Source: Immersiella caudata
Lineage: Eukaryota > Ascomycota > Sordariomycetes > Sordariales > Lasiosphaeriaceae
NCBI GenBank assembly: GCA_030512335.1
Contig: JAULSU010000005.1
Span: forward strand, 1,240,001-1,304,000
Direction of reading: 5' to 3'
DNA length: 64,000 bases
The translations under genes and the position numbers were made by a program. How positions within the stretch are numbered: the first letter of the stretch is position 1; the number at the start of each line of letters is the position of its first letter. Under the pieces are notes generated by a model. It searched no databases and was not told the DNA's origin. It saw nothing but the letters and a program-made list of their open reading frames with translations. Below are positions 33,329 through 43,321 of this stretch, in pieces.

Positions 33329-34024
33329 CGCCAATGGGTGAAAAGAACACAGCAGGAATCTTGGGGCCGAACCAGGGATAGCAACAGCCTTTCCAAGCTG
33401 TTTACTGCAGCGCCAAGAAATGGGGTCAAGGGAGTCCAAGGACAGGACACGCTCCACTCTGCACTTTCATCAGGGCTCAGTACACATCTCCCCTCACTCG
33501 TTTACCTCTTAGCTTAGCTTCAGGTAGGTAATCATAAACGGTAGCGGACAATCACATTTTCCTGCTGCACTATAATCCCGACCACAAACCACCTTGACAT
33601 CTGTGGGTCTATGTTCTGCTCTTACGTTGCCTTTTAGCAATTTCCGCGTTTCGTGTGTAGCCCTTGGACGCTCTTAAACGTAATCCTAAGTTTCCTCACC
33701 CTAGTCTCTCAGTGGCGACTCATAGCAAGCCGGTTGAGAAGGACGTAGGAATGGGCTCTGGCTTTTTTAAGAAGGCCCTGGGATATCCACATCTCTGACC
33801 AGAGTCGTCGGTTTCCCGGCTGGGCCATGGACACAGAGCACGGCCCAGGGTAGGAGCTAAGCAGTTGAAGTCAGAATCATCTAGATAGGTAGGCTAGCAG
33901 ACTGGACCAGATGTCTGACTTCTCTCCTTCGTGCTTCATGGTGCCAGCCCTTCTACCGCTATCCAAACAGCGACAAGTACAGCACCTTGGCTGCAAGTGT
34001 CAGGGCCATAACAAGAACGGCTAG
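33329..34024. other. Intergenic spacer
   Basis: About 700 bp between convergent genes. No gene, RNA or repeat recognised. Confidence 0.5.
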
Positions 34025-35481
34025 TCAAACCTTGATCGCCTCGCTATCTTGTTCTGGAACAGCCGACCTCCCCTTGGACACGCGGTACGGCGTGCCGTAT
34101 GGCTGGAGCAACTCCTCGTCAACGTCGACCCAACCGTAGAACGAGTTCGTTGTATCCGTCGTCAGCTGCTGGAACCAAGCCCCCATGGACTTGTTGAAGC
34201 TATCGACAACGTACTGTTGCGTCATGTCCAAGGGAGCCTTGTCGTATCCGACAATCTTCACCCTGCTCAAGTGTCAGTCAAAGGGCTCGTGGCCAGAATC
34301 AGGGAACAAACGTACTGTGTGCCAGCCGCAACATCCGTCAACAAGTAGTCCTGGTCATCCAGCAAATAGTCAACCGCCCCCTGAGCCTCCCCCGAGAGAA
34401 TCTTCTTCGGCAAATCAAACTCGTGGCAAACAGGCCTCGCCAAACCCACCCCATGCACCGTCTCCAGCGCCTTCACCATTCCACTCACCGTGCGCAACCC
34501 TCCCGTAACATATGCCCTCGTCTTCGTCAGCTGCGGCACAATCATATCCGCAAATTCCAAAAAGTACGCCTCCCTCCTCCGACTGCTCTCCCTCTTGTGC
34601 TCAAACGCCAACACCTCATACGTGCCCCCCGACAGCTCCACAAAATCCAACCTCTGCCGCTGCAGCTCCCCACACAACCACTTGCACTCCTCCGTGCCAA
34701 ACCCCCCCTTTTGAAACTCGACGCTGTTGATCTTGATCCCCACCATGAACCCCTCCTCCGGCACCCGCCTCTTCACCTCCCGCACAATCTCCATCACGAT
34801 CCTCGCTCTGTTCGACAATAGTCCGCCGTACTCATCCCCCCGCTTGTTCGTTCCCTCCGCCAGAAACTGCGCAAGCAGGTACCCATGCGCGCCGTGCAAC
34901 TCCACCCCGTCGAAGCCCGCTTTGTAACAATACTCCGCCGCGTGCGCAAAACCCTGCACCACTTGCTTGATTTCTTCCCGGGTCAACGCCCTCGGCTTCG
35001 CAAACACCCCGCCCACTGCATTTTCCGCAAGATGAACATCGCTCGCACTGACGGGATTAGGTTGGATGTTCGCCGGTGCTTGCCGTCCCGCGTGTGACAA
35101 TTGCGCCACGATTAAACTCCCCTCTTCTTTTGCAGCAGCTGCCATCTCGCGGAACCGCTCAAATCTCAAACCGTCAAACGGCGCGTCCGCAGGGATGATG
35201 GGATTCCCGGCGGCTTCGAGATTCAAGGGGTCGATCATAACGTTGCCGGTGGCGATGGTGCCGAAGCCGCCTTGGCCCCAGCGGCGGTAGACGTTGATGA
35301 GCTCCGGTGTGGGGATTCCGCGGGCGGAGAGGTCGGTGGCGTGCCAGGTGGACAGGCGTTCGGTGATGGGGGATTTGTGCAAGCGGTTTTTGGCGGTAAG
35401 GTTGGAGAAGGGGAAGTGGAGGGGTTGGGAGAGGGGGGTGGGGTCGGTGGGTGCCGAGGGGAAGCGGGGGCGAGATGTCAT
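34025..35481 (-). CDS. Old Yellow Enzyme-type NADH:flavin oxidoreductase
   Basis: Two exons (35481-34316, 34262-34025) with a 53-nt intron, 467 aa. The start is the ATG of MTSRPRF; an upstream open stretch is probably leader. FMN-binding TIM-barrel landmarks: LTAKNRLHKSPITER, GFGTIATGNVMIDP, IVAQLSHAGRQ, then AGFDGVELHGAHGYLLAQFL (the catalytic His-x2-His region), NKRGDEYGG, FVELSGGTYE and a phosphate loop AYVTGGLRT. Known: OYE enzymes reduce activated C=C bonds using NAD(P)H. The C-terminal tail of about 80 residues after the barrel contains an aromatic segment NKSMGAWFQQL and NSFYGWVDVDEE. It is divergent to the alcohol dehydrogenase across a shared promoter. Inference: a tailoring or detoxification reductase. 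Confidence 0.9.
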
Positions 35482-36373
35482 TTTGGGTGGTGGTTTTTTT
35501 TTTTTTGAACTTGGGGTGGTGGTTTTGAACAAAGGTTGATGAAATGGTGTTGGCAACCTCTGGATGTTTTGACGTGGAGATGTTGACCCTTTTGAAGTGT
35601 TGTCGACTTGGTGTTCTTGGTGTTGTGTAATTGACTTACACGGCCGAAACGACCAATGAGATCGTGGTTTGCATGAAAGGCTGTCACACTGCCAACCCTC
35701 GGCCATCGCGGGCCGAGGGTTATGGCGGGCCGGGGTGTAATGCTGACAGCCTGGGGGTGGGCGAAAAAATCACCGAGCCCGGCCCGCTCTACGTGGGGGT
35801 GGAGTGTGAGACCGGACGCCAAGGATCCCTGGCCTTTATCGCGGCTGAGAAGCTGACCGGGACGGAATGCAACTCTGCCACAGGGCTGCCTGGTTCCTGT
35901 GTCACTCTTGAGATTGTTTCCCTAATCGGGAAGGTCCAGTCGAATCCCGATGATAACTCCGATAGGACCGTTTTCTTGAGATTGTATTCCTAATCCGGTA
36001 AGCAATCTCAGGGCGGATCTGCTGTGGAAGCGGCACGAAAACAGGGGTTTTTCGGCTCTCACCCGGTGAGGGGGCAAGGCGGGGAGAGTGTTTGCTCCAG
36101 CAGAGCTGCCCCGCTGCGCAAGGAACGCGGTGTAACTCTGAAACACCGCAACAAAGGAGCATCCACGCGTCTGCTCTTGGTCGGCCAGCGTCATGCGGTG
36201 TGGCATCGCAGATCAGAGCAATATAAAGGATAGTGATGAATTCCAAGAGTCGTAGAAATACAGCTTCAACGTCGTCCCAATTTTATTCCTTGCCTTCTTG
36301 ACACCGCTGTCCATCTTCATCGCTTACACGTACCTTTTCACGCAAAGCCTACCGATTGCGAAATATCACCGAA
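35482..36373. promoter_or_regulatory. Divergent promoter with 25-nt direct repeats
   Basis: 890 bp between the OYE gene (minus) and the alcohol dehydrogenase (plus). A TATAAA at 36222-36227 lies about 150 bp before the dehydrogenase ATG. Two 25-nt direct repeats (35906-35930 and 35974-35998, three mismatches, core TCTTGAGATTGT) are spaced 68 bp apart. CGG/CCG triplets are frequent between them (TCCGAT, GACCG). Confidence 0.5.
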
Positions 36374-37451
36374 ATGACGCTCCCCGAAACTTACACACGC
36401 GCCGCCTTCAAAGCTGCCGGCGAGGGTCTGGTTTTTGAGAAGGTGCCGATCAAATTGCCTGGTGCGACCGAGATCCTCGTCAAGGTTGAGGCGTGCGGCG
36501 TGTGCCACTCAGACAAATTTGCGCAGCAAAACACCTTTGGCGCCGGCTTCCCTCGCGTCCCCGGTCATGAAATTGTCGGAAAGGTCGTCGCAGTTGGCGA
36601 GCGCGCAACGCAGTGGAAAGCCGGCGACCGAGTGGGCACAGGATTCCATGGCGGTTCGGACTTGACTTGCAATCAGTGCAAGTCGGGCTGGCCGCAGATG
36701 TGCGCCAATACCGATTACAACGGAATTACACGAGACGGCGGATTCGCCGAGTACTGTTTGGTCCGGGCCGAGGCGGCAGTGAGCATTCCTGTTGAGGGCG
36801 ATGCGGCCAAGTTTGCCCCGCTGCTTTGCGCCGGATCGACCGTCTTCTCGGGTCTGTTGCACGCCAAGGTTCCGCCCGGCGAGACGGTGGCCATCCAGGG
36901 CCTCGGCGGACTTGGGCATCTTGCGGTGCAGTATGCGCGCAAAATGGGATACCGCGTGGTGGCCATCTCGCGCGGCACAGAAAAAGAGGCGGCAGCGAAG
37001 AAACTCGGGGCGCACGAGTACATCGACGCAAAAAAGGGCGATGTGGGGCAGCAATTGATGGCCTTGGGCGGGGCAAAGCTCGCCCTAACGACAGCCCTCG
37101 ACAATGATGCCTTCACGCCTCTCATCGGCGGCCTCGGTGTCGACGGCAAGCTGCTCATCATCACGGGCATGCCTGGTCCCATCACCATCGATGCCACCAC
37201 CATGATCATGCGCGCCATTTCGGTGCAGGCGTGGCCTGTTGCGACGCCACTCGACACGGAAAAGACGGTGACGTTTTCCACACTGCACGACGTCGAGTGC
37301 GAAGTTGAGACATTCTCCTTCAAGGATGCCCAAAAAGCCTACGGTATGCCCATTGCCCCTCCATGCTGTGCTGTCTGGGCGCTAACGCAAGGTCGCAGAT
37401 GCCATGCTGGCCGGCACAGTTCGATTCCGCTCCGTCGTCACCTTCGACTAG
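36374..37451 (+). CDS. Zinc-containing alcohol dehydrogenase
   Basis: Two exons (36374-37343, 37399-37451), 340 aa, normal for the medium-chain dehydrogenase family. Catalytic zinc ligands are visible: Cys and His in EACGVCHSDKF and the His/Glu of PRVPGHEIVGKV. The structural zinc loop reads GGSDLTCNQCKSGWPQMC, with three cysteines and an Asp in place of the first cysteine, as in one fungal subfamily. The coenzyme loop VAIQGLGGLGHLAVQYARKMG is a classic GxGGxG. The Val/Ser-Arg after it (VVAISRG) suggests NADP(H) rather than NAD(H), which is inference. The splice adds YDAMLAGTVRFRSVVTFD, a normal C-terminus. Likely cytosolic, interconverting an alcohol and an aldehyde or ketone. Confidence 0.92.
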
Positions 37452-37727
37452 AGAAATGGGCCGACAAGAGATGGGCTGTAGAGGGTCACAATGGCTGCGC
37501 CGCCCGGTATCGGTGGGACAAGCAACAAAAAAAGAAACAAAATCCTCAGCCCTACTCGGGTTCCAGGAGCAATGACGCCCCGAGCCTTACGTCACCGCTG
37601 TCCGAATTTTCTCGAATCAATATTTGTCGGTTGGATGGGAAGGAGCGCTGGGAGGGTTCCTCGGGTGGCATGTCACTGCGCCGTCAGGTTAGCCCAGGAA
37701 AATATTCCCAATCAAGCATTTTCCACA

Positions 37728-37871
37728 TGTCAGAATCCAGCGCTTGTGAGCCAATTGTTGTGATATTGTTTTATTGTGTTGTTCTGTGGAAAAATCTGGA
37801 AATCTCTGGTCCCCTGACGAGGCTTGGTGCCAAGCCGGAACCCTCCGCAGGTTGGCCCACATAAGCTGACA
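37728..37871 (-). repeat. 3' LTR of copia element
   Basis: 144 bp, identical base for base to the copy at 43178-43321, with 6-bp terminal inverted repeats TGTCAG/CTGACA. Contains a 7-bp-stem hairpin GGCTTGG-TG-CCAAGCC at 37821-37836. Confidence 0.97.
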
Positions 37872-37885
37872 CACCCCCCAACCGC
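37872..37885 (-). other. Polypurine tract
   Basis: Directly inside the 3' LTR the minus strand reads a G-rich purine run (GGTTGGGGGGTG), the expected primer for plus-strand DNA synthesis. Confidence 0.7.
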
Positions 37886-37918
37886 CGACTCGCTGGCCGT
37901 GGTGGTGGTTGAAGCTAT

Positions 37919-40900
37919 TCACATGGCCAAATTCGGAACTTCCACCTCTCCACCCTCGATCAAGTCTTCCAGGGCTTCTTCTTCTTCCTCTGAAAGTGGG
38001 CGCGTGCCTCTTGAGCTCAGCCGTGCCGTAATATCCTCCACACCAACCATGGCCCTGAATCGCTTGAAATCGTCGTCGCCGAGGGCTTTCGTGAGGCCAT
38101 CAGCCACTTGTTCCTTCGTATTGACGTACTCCACCGTGATCTCGCCGTCGGCGACCTTCTCACGCAGCCAGTGGTTGTGGATATCGACGTGGCGTAGCTT
38201 CGTTTGCAGGGTTGCCGTCTCCTTCGTAAGGAGCCGAATCGTTTGTAGGTTGTCACACCAAATTGGTATCTTGTGGCCGTCGAGCGTAATTCCAACCTCT
38301 TGAATAAGGCGCAGCGAGAAGAGCGCTTCTTTGGTGCCTTGCGCCAGCGCCAGCAATTCGGCTTCGGTGGTGGATGTTGTTACGGTATCTTGTTTGTTGG
38401 CGCGCCAGCCGATTGCTCCGCCGAATAGCTTCGTTACGTACGCTTGCGAGCTGCGGCGATCCACGGTATTGTCGGCAAATGAGGCGTCGGTCCAGGTTTC
38501 GAAGGTATCGCCACCCCCGAGCTTGAGCGCGTAGTTATTCGTTGAGAGGAGGTATCGAATTGTTCGAATCGCGGCGTCGATGTGTTTGGGGCCGGGGTTT
38601 TTGTTGAAGCGCGCCAGGCGTGATATTGCAAAGGCTACGTCTGGCCTGGTGAAGATGGCGGCGTACAGAATTGAGCCGACCATCCGTTGATAGTTGGTGG
38701 TTTCTTCGCGAGAGGCCTTGCCTTCGTATGGCAGCAGCTCAACGTTGCTCATTGGTGTTGAATGGCGGCCGCGGTTGCCATCCAGGAAACGATCCATCTT
38801 TCTAACGTATTCGGCTTGCGAGAGGTAGGCGGTACGATTCGTTCGATCGCGGAGTATCGCCACCCCTAAGAACCACTGTAGATCGTCGCCGCCTTGGAGG
38901 GCATATTTTTGCTTGATTGAAGCCACTATCTCCTCCGCTCTCTGGCGTTCTCCTTTCTTGAACGCAATAACGATATCGTCAACGTAGAAGAAGATGATCA
39001 CACCACCCTTGATCCAACAACAGGGCTCGTGGGGTACTGGTTCGCAGCCGAGACTCTTCAGGGTTGTGGTGAAGTCTTTCTGCCAGAGCAGTGGCGATTC
39101 TCTGAGGCCGTACAAAGCCTTTCGGAGCCTCAGGATCCTGCCCTTCTTGGTGTAGCCCTCTGGCATCCTCATATATACGTCGTACGGCAGGTTGGTGTGA
39201 GTGAAGGCGTTGATAACGTCGTATTGGATCATCTCAAGGTCGAAACGCGCGGCGATAGCGACTAGTGTTCGAAACGATTTGCCGGCCAGGGTGGAAGCGT
39301 AGGTATTCTCAACGGCACCTTTCCTCTGTTGATCTCCACGGATAACAAGCCTGGCCTTGACCTTGATGAGGTACCCAGCTTTGTCGAATTTATACGTGAA
39401 GACCCACATACAGGCCAGAATCTGGTGGTTGTTGGCCTTCCGCGGAGAGCACTCCTCAAACGATCCCATCTCGCGATGGCTTGCCATATGTTCCTCCATT
39501 GCCTGGCGGTAGTGGTTGTTGAGAGGATGCCTGCGTAGGTGTCTGTAGTTGGTTGGAGGTGGTGGAAGGTCTTTCCTGTGATATCGGCCATTAGATTGCA
39601 GTTTTGGTAGAGGGGAGGGATTCTCAGCGATTGTTTGGGCCGTGAAGGCCGCTTCGTAGCGCTCTGCTTGGCGCCGTCGCCGGGGACTGATTCTGGCGGC
39701 AGCGAAGGCGGCGTGGAATTCTTCCATTTCTTCAGCCGTGGAATTATCGCCAACTTCTTCAAGGCTCAGGCCTGCAAAGGCTCTCTTCAATACTGCGTCA
39801 ACCGGGGCTTGAGCGGATCCAGGAGCCTTGCCAGCGTTGAACCCACCGACGAAGTGATCAGTCTCGTACTCTAACTCTATCTCCATCTCGGAGCGGTCAG
39901 GGCTGTTCAACTCGCTGAGGCTTTCTTCCTGTAGATCTTCAACTTCTGTAGCCTCTCCGGAATCGGTCTCGATTGGAATGGGCCTAACGGTGATAGAGTC
40001 AAGAATGATCTCTTCATCTTCGTCTTCTTCTTGCGATTGCAAGCCCTGGTTGAGTAGGTCTATTGGAATGGCCTTATCGTTGTGTATCTCGCAGTTGCTG
40101 ATGATTTCGTCTAGCTCGGCTTTGGTGATACTGAGGAGGTCGTCTTTGAAGTCATCGAGGTTACCGCTGAAGAGCTCGTTCTCGTTGAAGGTTACGTCTC
40201 TCGCGCGGATTACTTTGTTGAGCTTGGGGTTCCAGATGCGGTAGATGTTTGTAGAATCGTAGCCTACGAGGTATCCAATCCAGGCGTTGGGATTCAGCTT
40301 GTTGAGGCGGTTGGTTTTCTTTAGGGCGTCGTTCGTCATTGCGAAGGCCTTGCAGCCGTAATTGCGGAGGTGGCCAATCTGTGGCTTTCGAATCGGATCT
40401 GGAATGCCGTCTTTCTGGGCCACGAACGTGTGGAAGTCTTCGTATGGCGATCGCCAGCCAAGGCTTTTCTTCGGTGTTCTGTTATACAAGTAAACGGCAG
40501 CCTTATAGATCTCTACCCACAGAAATGCTGGCAACTTTGCCGCTATTCGCATGGCTCTAGCCTTTATTTTGATCACACCCCCTGAGCGCTCGGCACCTCC
40601 GTTCTGGCTCTGAGAATGAGGTGCGCAGGGCTCAATCTTGATACCTCTCGTTGCCCAGTACTCCCTCATGTTCCTTGACTTCACCAGTTCGTTATCGCAC
40701 TGGATAATCCTCACTGTGAGCCCATGCTGCCGTATCGTGGTGGCCATGAAGCGATTCAGAGCCTCTTCCACCATAGGGTGGCTTCTGCAGGTGAGATAGA
40801 CGTCGAATACGTAGCCGGCGCGGCGGTCGGTGAAAAGCATGGCGGAGCTGAAGCCTGCGTGGTCTGGCGTAAGGTCGAGGAAGTCGATGGCGATTACCTC

Positions 40901-41611
40901 GCCTACGTTACGTGGTGGTTCTCGCGGCTCGCGGCGGATCCGTCTCTTTGCCTTGGCTTGGCCGCAGGCAGAACAATCGTAGGAATTCGGTCCTTGAAGC
41001 TTTGCGCCGGTTGTGGAAACGTGGAGGTTGGCGAGGGCATCGCGGCCAGGATGGCCGAGTCTTCCGTGCCAGAGGAGTGCCTGGGCTTCGCTTGGTTTTC
41101 TGCCGGTCCAGGAAGTATGTTTTCTCGCCGTGAACGCTGCGGATAGGGGCACGTATTCTATCACAAACTGGCCACTATTGTCAGTAAGCTGGCAGACGAT
41201 AGACTTATCCTTCCTCCTGTAGAGTTGGTTGGTCTCCGTGTTCCAACAGTAGCCTTTGCGCAGTAGTTGTCTGAGGGAGACTACGTTGCAGGCGAAGGCT
41301 TCGCAGTAGGCCACATCTGTGAGCTTCATCTGGCGGTAAGACCCCTGTGGTCCTTCGATCCGTATGGTAACCTCTCCGTAACCATCGATTGGGATGACGG
41401 AGTCGCCGGCGTACAGTAGATCACCTTCCGGCGCTGGCCGGAGGTTGTGGAACCTTGATCGATTGTTGAAGATGTGAATAGTGGCGCCAGAGTCCAGTAT
41501 TGACGATTGTGCCAGTGGATAGGTCGTTATTGTGAGGGCTGCTTTGGTGTAGCAGAAGGAGGCGTTCTTCTTGGTGACTCTCCCCGCGAGTATTTCCTCC
41601 AGCTTAGCCAT
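37919..41611 (-). CDS. pol: copia pol polyprotein
   Basis: 1,230 uninterrupted codons from the first ATG. Protease: SSILDSGATIHIF (DSG active site). Gag-pre-integrase: LLWHGRLGHPG. Integrase: a zinc-finger remnant (DCSACGQAK) and catalytic core with IAIDFLDL, IIQCDNE and the downstream Glu in NGGAERSGG. Reverse transcriptase: YDVINAFTHTNL, LRKALYGLRESP and the catalytic YVDD in IFFYVDDIV. RNase H: TSTTEAELLAL and the Asp of IPIWCDN. Everything needed for transposition looks intact. The frame is the same as gag, with only a TGA at 41635-41633 and seven further codons between them, so it is probably made as a Gag-Pol readthrough fusion rather than from its own ATG. Confidence 0.95.
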   Translation of the reverse strand: MAKLEEILAGRVTKKNASFCYTKAALTITTYPLAQSSILDSGATIHIFNNRSRFHNLRPAPEGDLLYAGDSVIPIDGYGEVTIRIEGPQGSYRQMKLTDVAYCEAFACNVVSLRQLLRKGYCWNTETNQLYRRKDKSIVCQLTDNSGQFVIEYVPLSAAFTARKHTSWTGRKPSEAQALLWHGRLGHPGRDALANLHVSTTGAKLQGPNSYDCSACGQAKAKRRIRREPREPPRNVGEVIAIDFLDLTPDHAGFSSAMLFTDRRAGYVFDVYLTCRSHPMVEEALNRFMATTIRQHGLTVRIIQCDNELVKSRNMREYWATRGIKIEPCAPHSQSQNGGAERSGGVIKIKARAMRIAAKLPAFLWVEIYKAAVYLYNRTPKKSLGWRSPYEDFHTFVAQKDGIPDPIRKPQIGHLRNYGCKAFAMTNDALKKTNRLNKLNPNAWIGYLVGYDSTNIYRIWNPKLNKVIRARDVTFNENELFSGNLDDFKDDLLSITKAELDEIISNCEIHNDKAIPIDLLNQGLQSQEEDEDEEIILDSITVRPIPIETDSGEATEVEDLQEESLSELNSPDRSEMEIELEYETDHFVGGFNAGKAPGSAQAPVDAVLKRAFAGLSLEEVGDNSTAEEMEEFHAAFAAARISPRRRRQAERYEAAFTAQTIAENPSPLPKLQSNGRYHRKDLPPPPTNYRHLRRHPLNNHYRQAMEEHMASHREMGSFEECSPRKANNHQILACMWVFTYKFDKAGYLIKVKARLVIRGDQQRKGAVENTYASTLAGKSFRTLVAIAARFDLEMIQYDVINAFTHTNLPYDVYMRMPEGYTKKGRILRLRKALYGLRESPLLWQKDFTTTLKSLGCEPVPHEPCCWIKGGVIIFFYVDDIVIAFKKGERQRAEEIVASIKQKYALQGGDDLQWFLGVAILRDRTNRTAYLSQAEYVRKMDRFLDGNRGRHSTPMSNVELLPYEGKASREETTNYQRMVGSILYAAIFTRPDVAFAISRLARFNKNPGPKHIDAAIRTIRYLLSTNNYALKLGGGDTFETWTDASFADNTVDRRSSQAYVTKLFGGAIGWRANKQDTVTTSTTEAELLALAQGTKEALFSLRLIQEVGITLDGHKIPIWCDNLQTIRLLTKETATLQTKLRHVDIHNHWLREKVADGEITVEYVNTKEQVADGLTKALGDDDFKRFRAMVGVEDITARLSSRGTRPLSEEEEEALEDLIEGGEVEVPNLAM

Positions 41612-41627
41612 CCTCGTGGAGAACTTG

Positions 41628-41635
41628 GCTAGTCA
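41628..41635 (-). promoter_or_regulatory. UGA-CUA-G leaky stop between gag and pol
   Basis: On the minus strand the gag end reads GAT TGA CTA GCC. UGA CUA is the best-known stop-codon readthrough context in eukaryotes and some of their viruses. The frame continues open from gag through the stop into pol. Inference: a fraction of ribosomes read through to make Gag-Pol. Confidence 0.6.
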
Positions 41636-43021
41636 ATCCATCTTCCGCTTCTTCTTTGCCTGAGCCACCTTCTCAGCGGTCTCAGGGTCAACCTCAATAA
41701 GCTTCCGTATTGCCTTGCCGTGAGCGGTCCTCTCTTTCTGCTTGAACCACTCTGGTAGGCCTCCTTTTGGCATCAAGGGATCGTTGGGTTCGTAAGTGAA
41801 ATAACAGCGGTCAATCGAGTGCCCTGCTGTGTCGCAGAGCCAGCAGGTGGTTTTATCGTTGCGGAGCCTTTTACCGCCTTGCTCGTAAGCCCCATCGTTG
41901 TTGTAGGGCCTCTTTGAGCCAGTGTGGCCTCCGCGGCCTTGGTTGCCGTGGCTCTTGAACCCTCCGCGGTCTCTTGGTTTGCCGCGCGATTTGCGGTTAC
42001 CGTTGTGGCTTCGGTTGCTGCCACGGCTTCGTTCTGAGCCATCGCTTTCCTCGCTCTCGGCGCCGTGGAAAGCCGGAAAGCCACCCTCAATCCGCCGGTT
42101 GTGGGTTGGTGATGAGCCGGAGCCAATCTTCTGTTGCAAAATGGCGCCGACCGCTCGGTAATCGACCTCGCGCGCCTTCACAGCGGTGCCGATAGATTCA
42201 CCTATCGCCCAGGCTCTTCCATCCTCTGTATTCTTCAAGGCCTTCAGCAAGTGAGGCCACCAAGCGTTGGGCTCCGTTATATCCACCAAGTTGTGCTTCT
42301 CTGCTTCGTTCAGGTGGTCCTCCCACTTCTCGATCCACTTCGATAGCTTTCGTTCGTGCCTTTTGATTGACTGGAGGTGGTTGTTGTAGGCGTTACGTGC
42401 GTTGTCTGCCAGTTTCTCCATGTGAGGGGTTGCCAGCCTCTCAAGTGCCTGGTATCCTTCCTCTACTGAGCCCTCCTCGAAGTGGTGAAGCAGCGATGGC
42501 CGTACTGAGCCAAGGACCCAACGTTGCAGTTCGGCTTTGGCGTCGTCGATCGCCTTCCATCTCTTGTAATCGAAGTCGTAGATCCTCTGCGCGTCGAGGT
42601 AGTTCAATCGGTCCGCTTCGGCGAGATCTCCGGGTCCCATAAGCTCTGGTTCGCTCATGGATTCGTCGTCGTCTTCTTCGTCGTCTACGGTGTGGTCGCC
42701 TTGTGTTATCGTTGTGGTGGAGGCTCTGGCGTTGTGGGAGCTCGCTCCGGCCTGTTGCCTTCCTTTCTCAGTAGGCCTCCTGCTCCGCCTGCCTCTGCCT
42801 TGGTTCGGAGCATCGTTCGGTGGAGGATCGTTTGTCGGCGGAATTCGTGGTGTTCGATAGAAGACTCCAACATGTGGTCGTCGTGGCTCTCGGGGCCAAT
42901 TCTCCTTGCCCATTGCGTACTCAAGGATTCTACCGCTCTTTGCGCGCGTTCGGAACGCTAGTGACCATACTAGCCAGTCGTCTGGGCCCTTGTAGTATAC
43001 GTTCTGCGTGGTTGTGGCCAT
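41633..43021 (-). CDS. gag: copia gag protein
   Basis: 462 aa from ATG 43021 (MATTTQNVYYKGP) to TGA 41633. Contains an acidic linker, a capsid-like helical region (KLADNARNAYNNHLQSIK, SKWIEKWEDHLNEA), Arg/Gly-rich RNA-binding sequence, and a CCHC zinc knuckle CWLCDTAGHSIDRC. The C-terminus is basic: AKKKRKMD, which resembles a monopartite nuclear localisation signal. Forms the virus-like particle and packages element RNA (family knowledge). The stop is followed by CTA, see the readthrough site. Confidence 0.92.
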   Translation of the reverse strand: MATTTQNVYYKGPDDWLVWSLAFRTRAKSGRILEYAMGKENWPREPRRPHVGVFYRTPRIPPTNDPPPNDAPNQGRGRRSRRPTEKGRQQAGASSHNARASTTTITQGDHTVDDEEDDDESMSEPELMGPGDLAEADRLNYLDAQRIYDFDYKRWKAIDDAKAELQRWVLGSVRPSLLHHFEEGSVEEGYQALERLATPHMEKLADNARNAYNNHLQSIKRHERKLSKWIEKWEDHLNEAEKHNLVDITEPNAWWPHLLKALKNTEDGRAWAIGESIGTAVKAREVDYRAVGAILQQKIGSGSSPTHNRRIEGGFPAFHGAESEESDGSERSRGSNRSHNGNRKSRGKPRDRGGFKSHGNQGRGGHTGSKRPYNNDGAYEQGGKRLRNDKTTCWLCDTAGHSIDRCYFTYEPNDPLMPKGGLPEWFKQKERTAHGKAIRKLIEVDPETAEKVAQAKKKRKMD

Positions 43022-43177
43022 CTTGCGCTTCCGTGGAGCTTTCGTGGAGCGGGGGATCGGTCGGGGAGTTTTTGGTGCGAAAGCGGTGGATTTCGGATTG
43101 GAATTGGTGTGGTTTTGAGGCTCAGAAAGCGCCAAATTCGTCTTGAAAGGCTAGCTGTTGCAAATCAGACTGTTAAT

Positions 43178-43321
43178 TGTCAGAATCCAGCGCTTGTGAG
43201 CCAATTGTTGTGATATTGTTTTATTGTGTTGTTCTGTGGAAAAATCTGGAAATCTCTGGTCCCCTGACGAGGCTTGGTGCCAAGCCGGAACCCTCCGCAG
43301 GTTGGCCCACATAAGCTGACA
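43178..43321 (-). repeat. 5' LTR of copia element
   Basis: 144 bp, identical to the copy at 37728-37871. It carries the element's promoter (inferred) and lies about 230 bp upstream of the TATA box of the GMC oxidoreductase gene, in opposite orientation. Confidence 0.97.

Larger units (their letters stand above)
37728..43321 (-). mobile_element. Complete Ty1/copia LTR retrotransposon
   Basis: 5,594-bp element on the minus strand bounded by identical 144-bp LTRs (37728-37871 and 43178-43321) that begin TGTCAG and end CTGACA. It is flanked by the 5-bp target duplication CCACA (37723-37727 and 43322-43326). A polypurine tract (GGTTGGGGGGTG on the minus strand) abuts the 3' LTR. gag and pol are both open, with the pol domain order protease, integrase, reverse transcriptase, RNase H, which defines Ty1/copia. 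A primer-binding site complementary to a known tRNA 3' end was not recognised. Identical LTRs mean very recent insertion. Confidence 0.97.

Noticed and set aside
35482..35706. N-terminal extension of the OYE protein
   Set aside because: The extra sequence is low-complexity and Lys/Pro-rich with no family match; the ATG at 35481 gives the normal start.
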